This document shows positions 1-7,016 of a stretch of 13,757 bases of DNA, in pieces. Every line of letters starts with the position of its first letter. The stretch's first letter is position 1. Location: contig JAIRTY010000074.1 of assembly GCA_031254715.1 (NCBI GenBank), positions 1 to 13,757 of the forward strand, in the 5' to 3' direction. The position numbers were made by a program, and so were the translations under genes. Source of the stretch: Nocardiopsaceae bacterium. GTDB lineage: Bacteria; Actinomycetota; Actinomycetes; Streptosporangiales; Streptosporangiaceae. The notes under the pieces were generated by a model, which was not told the origin of the DNA, did no database searches, and saw only the letters and a program-made list of their open reading frames with translations.

Positions 1-1020
1 GCCCGCAATGTCCGCGGCGAGGACGCCGGCCGGATCGAGGAGTTGTGGCAGCGCATGCGCCTGGGTGGCTTCTTCCGCCACGGTCCGGTGCTGTGCACCG
101 CAGCAGCGGCGATCGAGCAAGCATTGTGGGACATTAAGGCCCGCGGGTACGGCGCGCCGGTCTACGAGCTACTCGGCGGCCCGGTGCGCGACTCGGTCCG
201 GCTCTACGCGTGGGTGGGCGGCGACCGTCCGCAGGACGTGGTCGCGCAGGTCAAGGCGCGCGTCGAGCAGGGGTTCAGCGCCGTCAAGATGAACGCCACC
301 GCCGAACTCGACCTGCTCGACCGGCCCGCGCGCGTGGACGAGGTGGTGGCACGCGTCGGCGCCATCCGCGACGCTTTCGGTAACTCCGTCGACGTCGCAC
401 TCGACTTCCACGGTCGCGTGCACCGGGCGATGGCCAAAGCGCTGCTGCGCGAGCTCGAGCAGTTCCGCCTGCTCTGGGTTGAAGAGCCGCTCCCCCCCGG
501 CCATGAGGACGTGCTGCCCGTGCTTGCCGGTTTTGCCGGCCGCACCCCGATCGCGACCGGCGAGCGGCTGCTGACCCGCGCCGACTTCGCCCGCCTGCTC
601 TCCTCCGGCGCGGTGGACGTCATCCAGCCCGACGTGTCGCTCACCGGGCTGTTCGAGCTGGAGAAGCTGTGCCGGATGGCCGAGGCCCAGGACGTGGCGG
701 TCGCGCCGCACTGCCCGAACGGGCCGGTCGCGCTGGCCGCGTCGGTCCAGGTGGCCAGCTGCGCCGGCAACGTCGTCATCCAGGAGCAGAGCCTGGGCCT
801 GCACTACAACCGCGGCTACGCCGGCCTGCCCGAGGGAGAGATGTTCGACTACCTGCGCGACGCCGCGTCGCTGACCCCGCGGGACGGCCACCTCGCCCGG
901 CCGTCCGGACCCGGTCTGGGCATCGAGATCGACGAGTCCGTGGTGGCGTCCCGGGCCGGCGCCTGGCAGCTGCCCGACCCAGTCTGGCGGCTGCCGGACG
1001 GCCGGCTCGCCGAGTGGTGA
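1..1020 (+). CDS. dgoD: D-galactonate dehydratase, 5' end missing
   Basis: Enolase-superfamily (mandelate racemase/muconate lactonizing) enzyme that dehydrates D-galactonate to 2-keto-3-deoxy-D-galactonate in the cytoplasmic De Ley-Doudoroff pathway. The frame is open to the first base, so the N-terminus lies outside; 339 residues are present against about 380 in E. coli DgoD, whose sequence (as remembered) matches along the whole length. Visible landmarks, numbered from the first codon: ALWDIK at 41-46, YAWVGGDRP at 69-77, LDFHGR with metal ligand D135 and H137, EEP with metal ligand E161, GER with metal ligand E188, APHCPNGPVALAA with catalytic H237, and a C-terminal LAEW ending. The VKMN segment resembles DgoD's KLN rather than the K-x-K of mandelate racemase. 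A hairpin follows the stop. Family assignment is firm; substrate is inferred from overall similarity. Galactose neighbours support it. Confidence 0.92.
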   Translation, partial: ARNVRGEDAGRIEELWQRMRLGGFFRHGPVLCTAAAAIEQALWDIKARGYGAPVYELLGGPVRDSVRLYAWVGGDRPQDVVAQVKARVEQGFSAVKMNATAELDLLDRPARVDEVVARVGAIRDAFGNSVDVALDFHGRVHRAMAKALLRELEQFRLLWVEEPLPPGHEDVLPVLAGFAGRTPIATGERLLTRADFARLLSSGAVDVIQPDVSLTGLFELEKLCRMAEAQDVAVAPHCPNGPVALAASVQVASCAGNVVIQEQSLGLHYNRGYAGLPEGEMFDYLRDAASLTPRDGHLARPSGPGLGIEIDESVVASRAGAWQLPDPVWRLPDGRLAEW

Positions 1021-1026
1021 TCCTGC

Positions 1027-1072
1027 CAGCCAACTGCGCCAGCTCGGCACCGCCGTCGAGCGCTGGCGGCTG
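1027..1072 (+). terminator. Hairpin downstream of dgoD, likely terminator
   Basis: Six bases after the dgoD stop lies a nested inverted repeat: CAGCC (1027-1031) with GGCTG (1068-1072), CGCCAG (1037-1042) with CTGGCG (1063-1068), and CTCG (1043-1046) with CGAG (1057-1060), closing a 10-base loop. There is no T tract, which is common for high-GC actinobacterial terminators. Its place between dgoD and a clear new promoter supports transcript ending here. Termination itself is inferred. Confidence 0.5.
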
Positions 1073-1151
1073 ACCTGGACGCCGACCTGCGTCCCAGGCG
1101 ACGGCGGACTGACAGCTGGGAGCTAGCGAGAAAAGGACGACACCCGCGCTC

Positions 1152-1179
1152 TTGACACCAAATGTTCGCCGTTTAAATA
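1152..1179 (+). promoter_or_regulatory. Predicted housekeeping-type promoter for GH59 gene
   Basis: TTGACA at 1152-1157 is a perfect -35 hexamer; after a 16-base spacer comes TAAATA at 1174-1179 as -10. The region 1157-1183 is the most AT-rich stretch near the gene, which stands out in this GC-rich DNA. The start codon lies about 80 bases downstream, leaving a long leader that contains the palindromic operator. No -10 extension or mapped start site can be confirmed from sequence alone. Confidence 0.65.
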
Positions 1180-1188
1180 TGTTGGACG

Positions 1189-1201
1189 GAGGTCTGACCT
1201 C
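1189..1201 (+). promoter_or_regulatory. 13-bp palindromic operator (GntR/FadR type)
   Basis: GAGGTC-T-GACCTC is a perfect 6+1+6 palindrome starting 9 bases after the predicted -10 box, so a bound repressor would cover the transcription start. The core GGTCTGACC has the form typical of FadR-subfamily GntR operators (GGTnnGACC). A copy with one mismatch sits at 8427-8439 in the same position relative to the importer promoter. The regulator gene is not in the window. Confidence 0.6.
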
Positions 1202-1248
1202 TCTCGGAGGCCGCCGCACAACGGCGCGTCAGGTCGCCCGTCCATGAT

Positions 1249-1254
1249 GGAGGA
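1249..1254 (+). promoter_or_regulatory. Ribosome binding site deciding the GH59 start
   Basis: GGAGGA at 1249-1254 stands 7 bases before a GTG at 1262. An in-frame ATG pair at 1244/1247 precedes or overlaps this motif and has no comparable purine-rich site upstream. GTG 1262 is therefore the preferred start. Confidence 0.6.
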
Positions 1255-1261
1255 CGTCACG

Positions 1262-2605
1262 GTGGGACACGAACGTTCCGGATTATCCTTCCGGCCAGAG
1301 TTAACGCGACGCCTCGCGGTGCTCGCGGCGGCGATCATGGTAGTCGGCCTGCTGAGCGCAACTGCGAGTCCTGCCGCGGCGGCCGGGCAGACGATCATCG
1401 TGAACGGTAATAGTCAGGGCCGGACGTTCGACGGCATAGGCGGGCTGAGCGCCGGCGCGTCGTCCCGGCTGCTGATCGACTACCCGCGGCAGCAACGCGA
1501 CCAGATCCTCAACTACCTGTTCAAGCCGGACTACGGTGCGTCGCTGCAGATCCTCAAGGTGGAGATCGGCGGCGACACGAACTCCACGGACGGCGTCGAG
1601 CCGAGCCACGAGCGCGCGCCCGGGCAGATCGACTGCAACCGCGGCTACGAGTGGTGGCTCATGGAGCAGGCCAAGGCACGCAACCCCAACATCAAGCTCT
1701 ACGCCCTGGAGTGGGGTGCGCCGGCCTGGGTCGGTGCGGGCGGCAGCACCGTGTGGACCGACGAGAACATCACCTACCTGCTGGACTGGCTGGGCTGTGC
1801 TCGCCAGCATGGGCTGAGCATCGACTACCTGGGCGGCTGGAACGAGAAGGGCTTCGTCGCCTCGTGGTACGTGAAGCTGCGCCAGGCCCTCGACGACCAC
1901 GGCTACGCCAACGTGCACCTAGCGGCCGCCGACGACCCGGCCGGCACCGGCTGGCGGGTCGCCGGCTCGCTGGCCGCCGACTCGCAGTTCAACGCGGCCG
2001 TCGACGTCGTGGCCCAGCACGACCCGTGCACCTCCGCGCCAACGCTGAGTTGCCCGAGCACCGCGACCGCGCAGGCGCTCGGTAAGCCGTTGTGGAACAG
2101 TGAGCAGGGCGCCCAGGTGTACAACGTCGACGCCGGCAGGCTGGCCGAGGAACTCAACCGCGACTATCTCGACGGCCGGGCGACCAGCCTCATCGCCTGG
2201 TCACTGATCTGGTCCGCGTACGCCAGCCTGCCGCTGCAGGGCACCGGGCTGATGCTGGCCAACACGCCGTGGTCGGGGCATTACGAGGTCGGCAACAGCA
2301 TGATCTGGGCAATGGCCCACACCGCGCAGTTCACCCAGCCGGGCTGGCGGTATCTCGACAGCGGCAGCTCGCGGCTGGCGTCCGGGGGCAGCGTGGTCAG
2401 CCTGCGCTCGCCGGCCGGCGACGACTGGAGCAGCATCGTTGAGACCGCAGCCGCCACCGTCCCGCAGCAGGTGACCTACCAGGTGCAGGGCGGGCTCTCG
2501 CCGGGCACGGTGCACGTCTGGCGACGAACCTGCACTCGGCCGACCCGGCCGACTGGTTCCGGCAACTGCCCGACGTGCAGCCCCGCAACGGCTCGTTCGC
2601 GCTGA
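1262..2605 (+). CDS. Secreted GH59 beta-galactosidase (galactocerebrosidase family), N-terminal part before a frameshift
   Basis: Retaining beta-galactosidase of the family of human GALC, which removes galactose from galactosylceramide and related beta-galactosides. From GTG 1262, residues 1-17 are basic (RR at 16-17), 18-36 hydrophobic, then SPAAAA, a signal peptide for export with cleavage near residue 41. The TIM-barrel domain follows. FDGIGGLSAGASSRLL, NYLFKPDYGASLQILKVEIGGD and RGYEWWLM match GALC nearly word for word. The acid/base is E195 in WNE and the nucleophile E281 in LWNSE. Cysteine pairs (for example HDPC...LSC) suggest disulfides outside the cell. GALC-like similarity runs to VHVW at 2510-2521; the last 27 codons (RRTCTRPTRP...) are unrelated to any family sequence and result from the frameshift. 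An ATG at 1244 is the alternative start. Promoter and operator lie directly upstream; the downstream frame holds the rest of the protein. Confidence 0.85.
   Translation: MGHERSGLSFRPELTRRLAVLAAAIMVVGLLSATASPAAAAGQTIIVNGNSQGRTFDGIGGLSAGASSRLLIDYPRQQRDQILNYLFKPDYGASLQILKVEIGGDTNSTDGVEPSHERAPGQIDCNRGYEWWLMEQAKARNPNIKLYALEWGAPAWVGAGGSTVWTDENITYLLDWLGCARQHGLSIDYLGGWNEKGFVASWYVKLRQALDDHGYANVHLAAADDPAGTGWRVAGSLAADSQFNAAVDVVAQHDPCTSAPTLSCPSTATAQALGKPLWNSEQGAQVYNVDAGRLAEELNRDYLDGRATSLIAWSLIWSAYASLPLQGTGLMLANTPWSGHYEVGNSMIWAMAHTAQFTQPGWRYLDSGSSRLASGGSVVSLRSPAGDDWSSIVETAAATVPQQVTYQVQGGLSPGTVHVWRRTCTRPTRPTGSGNCPTCSPATARSR
2515..2526 (+). other. Frameshift site in the GH59 gene
   Basis: Up to TGG at 2519-2521 the GALC-like protein is read in one frame (VHVW). 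From GCG at 2521-2523 it continues in the -1 frame (ATNLHSADPADWFRQL, then NGSFALTL). One extra G after 2521 would join the frames without loss of a residue. No slippery heptamer of the X-XXY-YYZ type is present, so programmed shifting is unlikely. A real inactivating deletion and a base missed in sequencing or assembly of a GC-rich run are both possible. Confidence 0.85.
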
Positions 2606-4050
2606 CCCTGCGGCCCGGCTACATCTACAGCCTCACCACGACTTCCGGCCAGCACAAGGGAACCGCGCGCCCAGCGCCGGCCCGGCCGTGGCCCCTGCCC
2701 TACCGAGAGAACTTCGACGAGTACCCGCCGGGCGAGACCCCCCGGCTGTTCGCCGACATCGGCGGCGCGTTCGGCACCGCGCCGTGCGCAGGCCGCCCGG
2801 GCAACTGCCTGCAGCAGGAGGTCACCGAGCAGCCCGTCCGGTGGACCTCGATCAACAACTACCCGCTCACCGTTGTCGGCGACCCGGAATCCTGGCGCAA
2901 CTACCAGGTCGACGTCGACGCGCTGCTGCAGCAACCCGGCTATGTCGAACTCGACGGCCGCAGCCCGGCCACCCAAGGCCGCAGCCAGGGCTTCTTCAGC
3001 AGCCCGCCCGGCTACCACTTCCGCATCGACGACCAGGGCGCCTGGTCGCTGTATAAGCAGGACGTCCGCAGCGCCCGCAGCACGCTGGCCAGCGGCACCG
3101 CGAGCTTCGGGGTCGGCAGCTGGCACCGGCTGGGCCTGCGCATGCGCGGCGACGAGATCACGGTCAGCTTGGATGGCCGGCCGCTGGCGACCGTCCTCGA
3201 CGGCACCTACCGGGCCGGCCAGGTTGCGCTGCAGGTGTCACCGTGGAACCGCGCCCAGTTCGACAACCTCGCGGTGCAGGAGCTGCCGGCCGTCGGGGAG
3301 GGCCCGCAGCTCGGCGCGGTGCAGCCCACCCTGGTGCAGCTGGCTGCGCCCGGCGATTCGGCCCCGATCAGCACCACGGTCACCAACCCCGGGCAGCTGC
3401 CGGCCACCGCGATCGACGCGCAGCTGCAGGCTCCTGACGGGTGGACGGCCAGCACCGTCTCGGCCCCGCCGGAGCAGCTGCCCGGCGGGCAGAGCGCGCC
3501 GCTGTCCTGGCAGCTGACGGCGCCCTCGTCGGCGACGCCCGGCCGCTACCAGGCGACCATCACCGTCACCTACACCGAAGGCAACCTGCGCTGGATCGCG
3601 TCCACGACCATCCCGGTCGACCTGAGCATCGTCCCGCACGCTCAGATGACCGCTGCCGCTACCAGCTGGCAGCCCGGCTTCGAACCGAACCTGGCCATCG
3701 ACGACAACCCTGCCACCTTCTGGCACACCGAGTTCAGCCCGGTCAAGGCGGTACCGCCGCAGTCGATCACCTTCGACCTCGGCGGCAACTACGACGTCAG
3801 CGGCCTGCTCTACCTGCCGCGCCAGGACGGCAACCCCAACGGCACGATCACCGGGTACAACGTCTACGCCAGCCCGGATGGCACGACATTCACCAAGGTG
3901 GCCAGCGGGACCTGGCCGGACGACGCCACGCAGAAGAGCGCCAGCTTTACCACGGGTGCCGTGCGTTATATCCGCTTGGAAGGCGTCCAGGCGCACAACG
4001 ACAACGTCTCCGCCGCCGAGATCAACATCATCGGGACGCCTGCGCCGTGA
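2575..4050 (+). CDS. GH59 beta-galactosidase, C-terminal part: GALC lectin-like, NEW3-like and discoidin (CBM32-like) domains
   Basis: Continuation of the same protein after the frameshift; homology begins at 2521, so the GTG at 2575 is only the first start codon in this frame, without a signal peptide or a good ribosome site. Counted from it: residues 1-30 finish the beta-sandwich (NGSFALTL...TTTSGQHKG), 38-238 resemble the GALC lectin-like domain (NFDEYP, RPVRWTSINNYPLTVVGD-like segment, AQFDNLAV), 248-350 look like an NPCBM-associated NEW3 beta-sandwich (VTNPGQLPATAI, TPGRYQATITVTY), and 355-488 are a discoidin/F5-8 type C module (NLAIDDNPATFWHTEF, SITFDLGG, YNVYASPDG, YIRLEGV), probably carbohydrate binding. 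The repaired protein would have about 929 residues. If the shift is real this part is untranslated and the gene is a pseudogene. It ends 27 bases before the convergent ATPase gene. Confidence 0.82.
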   Translation: MQPRNGSFALTLRPGYIYSLTTTSGQHKGTARPAPARPWPLPYRENFDEYPPGETPRLFADIGGAFGTAPCAGRPGNCLQQEVTEQPVRWTSINNYPLTVVGDPESWRNYQVDVDALLQQPGYVELDGRSPATQGRSQGFFSSPPGYHFRIDDQGAWSLYKQDVRSARSTLASGTASFGVGSWHRLGLRMRGDEITVSLDGRPLATVLDGTYRAGQVALQVSPWNRAQFDNLAVQELPAVGEGPQLGAVQPTLVQLAAPGDSAPISTTVTNPGQLPATAIDAQLQAPDGWTASTVSAPPEQLPGGQSAPLSWQLTAPSSATPGRYQATITVTYTEGNLRWIASTTIPVDLSIVPHAQMTAAATSWQPGFEPNLAIDDNPATFWHTEFSPVKAVPPQSITFDLGGNYDVSGLLYLPRQDGNPNGTITGYNVYASPDGTTFTKVASGTWPDDATQKSASFTTGAVRYIRLEGVQAHNDNVSAAEINIIGTPAP

Positions 4051-4077
4051 GCCGCGGGTGGCCATCCCCCGGGTCCT

Positions 4078-5175
4078 TTACCGGAGGGCCCGCCCGGATT
4101 CGGGGTCAAATACGTGCAGGTGATCGGGGCTTACGGTAAAGGCCACCTTGTCATCGCGATTCAGCCGCTGGTCGCGGGGCAGCTTGGCGGTGATGGCGGA
4201 GCCGCCCATGGCGACCAGGACATGCTGCTCGGAACCGAGCGGCTCGACCACCTCGACCACCCCCTGGAGCGCGCAGCCGGCGGCTTCGGCCTCGGCCGGC
4301 GGAACCAGCCGGAGATGCTCCGGCCGGACGCCGATGACTAGCCGGCTCGCGCCGGGCGGGAGCGCCGTCACAGTTTCCGGGGGCAGGCGGAACCTGGCGC
4401 CCGCGGCACGCAGCTGCTCCGTCCCGGCCTCCCGGATGCGCTCGCACGTCAGGAAGCCCATCGGGGGGGTGCCGATGAAGCCTGCCACGAAACTGTCGGC
4501 CGGCCGGTCATAGAGCTCATCGGGCGTGCCGAGCTGGTGGATCACGCCCTCGTTCATCACCGCGATACGGTCGCCCATCGTCATCGCTTCCACCTGATCG
4601 TGGGTGACGTAAAGCGCGGTCGCGGTGACGGCGCGGTGCACCTTGAGGATCTCGGCGCGCATCTGCACCCGCAGGTGCGCGTCGAGGTTGGATAGCGGCT
4701 CATCCAGCAGGAAGACCGCGGGATCCCGGACGATCGCCCGCCCGAGGGCGACCCGCTGCCGCTGGCCGCCGGAGAGCTGCCTGGGCTTGCGGTCCAGCAG
4801 GTGCCCGATGTGCAGCAGGTCCGCGGTCTGGCGCACCTTCAGGTCGATGACCTGCTTGCCGAGCCCGCGCCGGCGGAGGCCGAAGGCCATGTTGCGGTAG
4901 ACCGACATGTGCGGGTACAGGCCGTAGTTCTGGAACACCATGGCGATGTCCCGGTCCCCGACATCGACATCAGTCACCCGGGTGTCACCAAAATAGATCT
5001 CGCCGCCGGTCAGCGTCTCCAGCCCGGCCACGAGCCGCAGCAGGGTGGTCTTGCCCGAGCCGGAGGGTCCCACGAGCACCAGGAACTCGTGGTCATCGAT
5101 CTCCAGGTCGGTCTCGCGTAGCGCGCGGGTCTCGCCGAAGCGCTTCTCCACGCCTGTGAGCGTGATGGCTGCCAT
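4078..5175 (-). CDS. Sugar ABC transporter ATP-binding protein (MalK/UgpC/MsiK type)
   Basis: Cytoplasmic ATPase that powers CUT1-family sugar import; 365 residues, the usual MalK length. Walker A GPSGSGKT at 36-43, Q-loop Q82 (FQNYGLYPHM), signature LSGGQ at 134-138, Walker B with catalytic E159 (FLLDEP), D-loop SNLDAHLR, switch H192 (THDQVEAMTM). The C-terminal third (from about 240) is the OB/TOBE regulatory part with GVRPEHLRL. ATG 5175 is preceded by GGGAGGGG at good spacing and lies 14 bases after the MalG-like permease stop, so it is the last gene of the importer operon. Many actinomycetes serve several CUT1 importers with one unlinked MsiK ATPase, so a dedicated linked ATPase is worth noting. 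Substrate cannot be told from this subunit. Confidence 0.93.
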   Translation of the reverse strand: MAAITLTGVEKRFGETRALRETDLEIDDHEFLVLVGPSGSGKTTLLRLVAGLETLTGGEIYFGDTRVTDVDVGDRDIAMVFQNYGLYPHMSVYRNMAFGLRRRGLGKQVIDLKVRQTADLLHIGHLLDRKPRQLSGGQRQRVALGRAIVRDPAVFLLDEPLSNLDAHLRVQMRAEILKVHRAVTATALYVTHDQVEAMTMGDRIAVMNEGVIHQLGTPDELYDRPADSFVAGFIGTPPMGFLTCERIREAGTEQLRAAGARFRLPPETVTALPPGASRLVIGVRPEHLRLVPPAEAEAAGCALQGVVEVVEPLGSEQHVLVAMGGSAITAKLPRDQRLNRDDKVAFTVSPDHLHVFDPESGRALR

Positions 5176-5189
5176 CCGCCGCCCCTCCC

Positions 5190-6101
5190 TCAGGTCCCCG
5201 CCAGCGCGCCGGCCGTCAGGCCGCGCACCATCGACCGCTGCACCAGGAAGAACGCGATGACCAGCGGCAAGCTGGTGATCAGCGACGCTGCCATCATGCC
5301 GCCCCAGTCGGTCTTGAAGGTGCCGCTGAAGCTCTGCAGCAGGCCGGGCGGAAGCGTCTGCCGGCTGTTGCTGCTGACCAGCGTCAGCGGGTACAAGAGG
5401 TTGTTCCAGCTGTTCATGAAGACGAACACGCCGGTCGTCACCAGGCCGGGCACCGACAGCGGGACGACCACGCGGAACAGGATGCCCAGCCGGGAGTAGC
5501 CGTCCACCCGGGCCGACTCCTCGATCTCGCGCGGGATGGCGTCGAAGAAGCCCTTCATCATCCAGGCGCCGAACGGGATGGCGAACGTGGTGTAGCCGAT
5601 GATCAGGCCGAGGTAGGTGTTGAGCAGGTGGGCGCGCAGCAGCAGCAAGTACAGCGGCCCGATGAATACGACCAGCGGCAGCATCTGCGTGGCCAGCACG
5701 ACCAGGCTGGCCGCGCTGGTGAGCCGGTACCCGCCGCGCGAGAAGCTGTAGCCGGCCAGCGTAGAGATCAGCACCGCCACCGCCGCGGCGATCAGGGAGG
5801 TGAGCACGCTGTTGACCAGGTAGGTGCTGAACGGCAGCGTGCCGCCGAACAGCTCATGGAAGTTCGCGCCCGTGATCGTGTGCGGCCAGACCGTCGGGCT
5901 CAGGTTGGTCGCCTCCTTGGCGCTCTTCAGCGCGGTGGACAGCATCCAGTACATCGGCCACAGCGTCCACACGCCGAACAGCCCCACGAGCACGATCACG
6001 ATGCTGCGCCCGACGGACGGCCGCCACCTGCGGCGGCCGGTTCCGGCGGCCGCCCGGCCCGCGGGCTGCTCGGGCACTGGCTTGTCCACGGTGAGGCTCA
6101 T
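5190..6101 (-). CDS. Sugar ABC transporter permease, MalG type
   Basis: Inner-membrane permease of a CUT1 importer, 303 residues. About 30 polar N-terminal residues precede six predicted membrane helices near 33-53, 96-120, 130-155, 160-182, 213-233 and 270-290. The EAA loop that docks on the ATPase is at 194-219 (EESARVDGYSRLG, then VVVPLSVPG) with the conserved D200-G201. The start is ATG 6101, which shares the bases ATGA with the stop of the upstream permease and has GGAG about 9 bases before it. The frame is open further upstream, but that extension overlaps the other permease and is low-complexity. The 4-base overlap implies translational coupling of the two permeases, as in malFG-like pairs. 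Confidence 0.93.
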   Translation of the reverse strand: MSLTVDKPVPEQPAGRAAAGTGRRRWRPSVGRSIVIVLVGLFGVWTLWPMYWMLSTALKSAKEATNLSPTVWPHTITGANFHELFGGTLPFSTYLVNSVLTSLIAAAVAVLISTLAGYSFSRGGYRLTSAASLVVLATQMLPLVVFIGPLYLLLLRAHLLNTYLGLIIGYTTFAIPFGAWMMKGFFDAIPREIEESARVDGYSRLGILFRVVVPLSVPGLVTTGVFVFMNSWNNLLYPLTLVSSNSRQTLPPGLLQSFSGTFKTDWGGMMAASLITSLPLVIAFFLVQRSMVRGLTAGALAGT

Positions 6102-7009
6102 GCCGGCCTGCTCCGCAATGTTCGGATGAACAGCGAGGTGATGATCATCAGCAGCACCAGCCACACCACGCCGACGGCCGACGCGTAGCCCAGCTTGAAG
6201 CTGGTGAAGGCCAGCTGGTAGACGTAGATCACCAGGGTGCTGGTGCCGTACGCCGGGCCGCCCGTGGTCATCGCCCAGATCAGCGGGAAGTTGTTGAAAT
6301 TCTGGATGATCATCAGCAGCGCCCCCACCAGGGCCGCGTTGCGCAGGTACGGCAGCTTGATCAGGGCGATCATGGACCAGGTGCGGGCCCGATCGATCCG
6401 GGCCGCCTCGATCACCTCGTCCGGCACCCCGCCCAGCGCCGCGGTAAAGATCAGCAGGAAGAACGGCGCCTGCATCCAGACGTTGGCGATGATGACGGCC
6501 GTCAGTGCCCAGGTCGGGGAGGTCAGCCAGGGCAGCGGGGAGTGAATGAGCCCGGCCGTCTCGAGCAGCGAGTTGATGATCCCGCCCGGGTTCGTGAACA
6601 TGAACTCGAACAGGAACGCGGTCACGATCACCGGCACCGCCCACGGGGTGAGCAGGATCGCGCGCAGGAACCGCCACGGACCGCGCAGCCGTTCCAGCGC
6701 CAGCGCCAGGCCCAGGCCCAGCAGCAGGCCGACTGCCACCGACACACCGGTGAAGATCACGGTATTCTGCAGCGACTTCCAGAACACCGGGTCATTCGAC
6801 AGATGGCTGTAGTTGACCCCGCCGACATAGTGGTGCAGCGGGGTGTACAGGGAGTAGTTCGTGAACGAGACGAGGACCGCGTCCACGATCGGGTAGCCGA
6901 CCACGACGGCCAGCACGATCAGGGCCGGCGCGGTCATCCAGTCAAACCACCGGGTGCGCTGGCGGCGCCGGCGCACCCGGCCGGTGGCCTTGGGCAAGGC
7001 CGCCTGCAT
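6098..7009 (-). CDS. Sugar ABC transporter permease, MalF type
   Basis: First permease of the CUT1 importer, 303 residues, with a very basic N-terminus (RVRRRRQRTR at 11-20) followed by six predicted membrane segments beginning at about 27. Typical family segments are LLTPWAVPVIVTAFLFEFMF and FNNFPLIWAMTTGGP. The EAA loop at 201-220 reads EAARIDRARTW then IKLP. R207 replaces the glycine that is nearly invariant in EAA-x2-D-G-A; the codon is CGG. The gene starts 7 bases after the binding-protein stop and overlaps the MalG-like gene by 4 bases, so all three share one transcript. Assembly with the partner permease in the cytoplasmic membrane is inferred from family knowledge. Confidence 0.93.
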   Translation of the reverse strand: MQAALPKATGRVRRRRQRTRWFDWMTAPALIVLAVVVGYPIVDAVLVSFTNYSLYTPLHHYVGGVNYSHLSNDPVFWKSLQNTVIFTGVSVAVGLLLGLGLALALERLRGPWRFLRAILLTPWAVPVIVTAFLFEFMFTNPGGIINSLLETAGLIHSPLPWLTSPTWALTAVIIANVWMQAPFFLLIFTAALGGVPDEVIEAARIDRARTWSMIALIKLPYLRNAALVGALLMIIQNFNNFPLIWAMTTGGPAYGTSTLVIYVYQLAFTSFKLGYASAVGVVWLVLLMIITSLFIRTLRSRPA

Positions 7010-7016
7010 CGCCTGC

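Noticed and set aside
169..1050. Minus-strand open frame opposite dgoD
   Set aside because: Low-complexity translation without family similarity, entirely antisense to a recognised dehydratase.
2515..2526. Programmed -1 ribosomal frameshift in the GH59 gene
   Set aside because: No slippery heptamer or obvious downstream pseudoknot, and no known reason for a truncated enzyme; deletion or sequence error explains it more simply.
4051..4077. Terminator between the convergent GH59 and ATPase genes
   Set aside because: Only a TGGCCA core with two or three flanking pairs and no loop is present; no hairpin of useful strength was found in these 27 bases.
6102..6677. N-terminal extension of the MalG-like permease
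   Set aside because: The frame is open but overlaps the MalF-like gene and reads as low-complexity; ATG 6101 gives the usual length and an ATGA overlap with a GGAG site.
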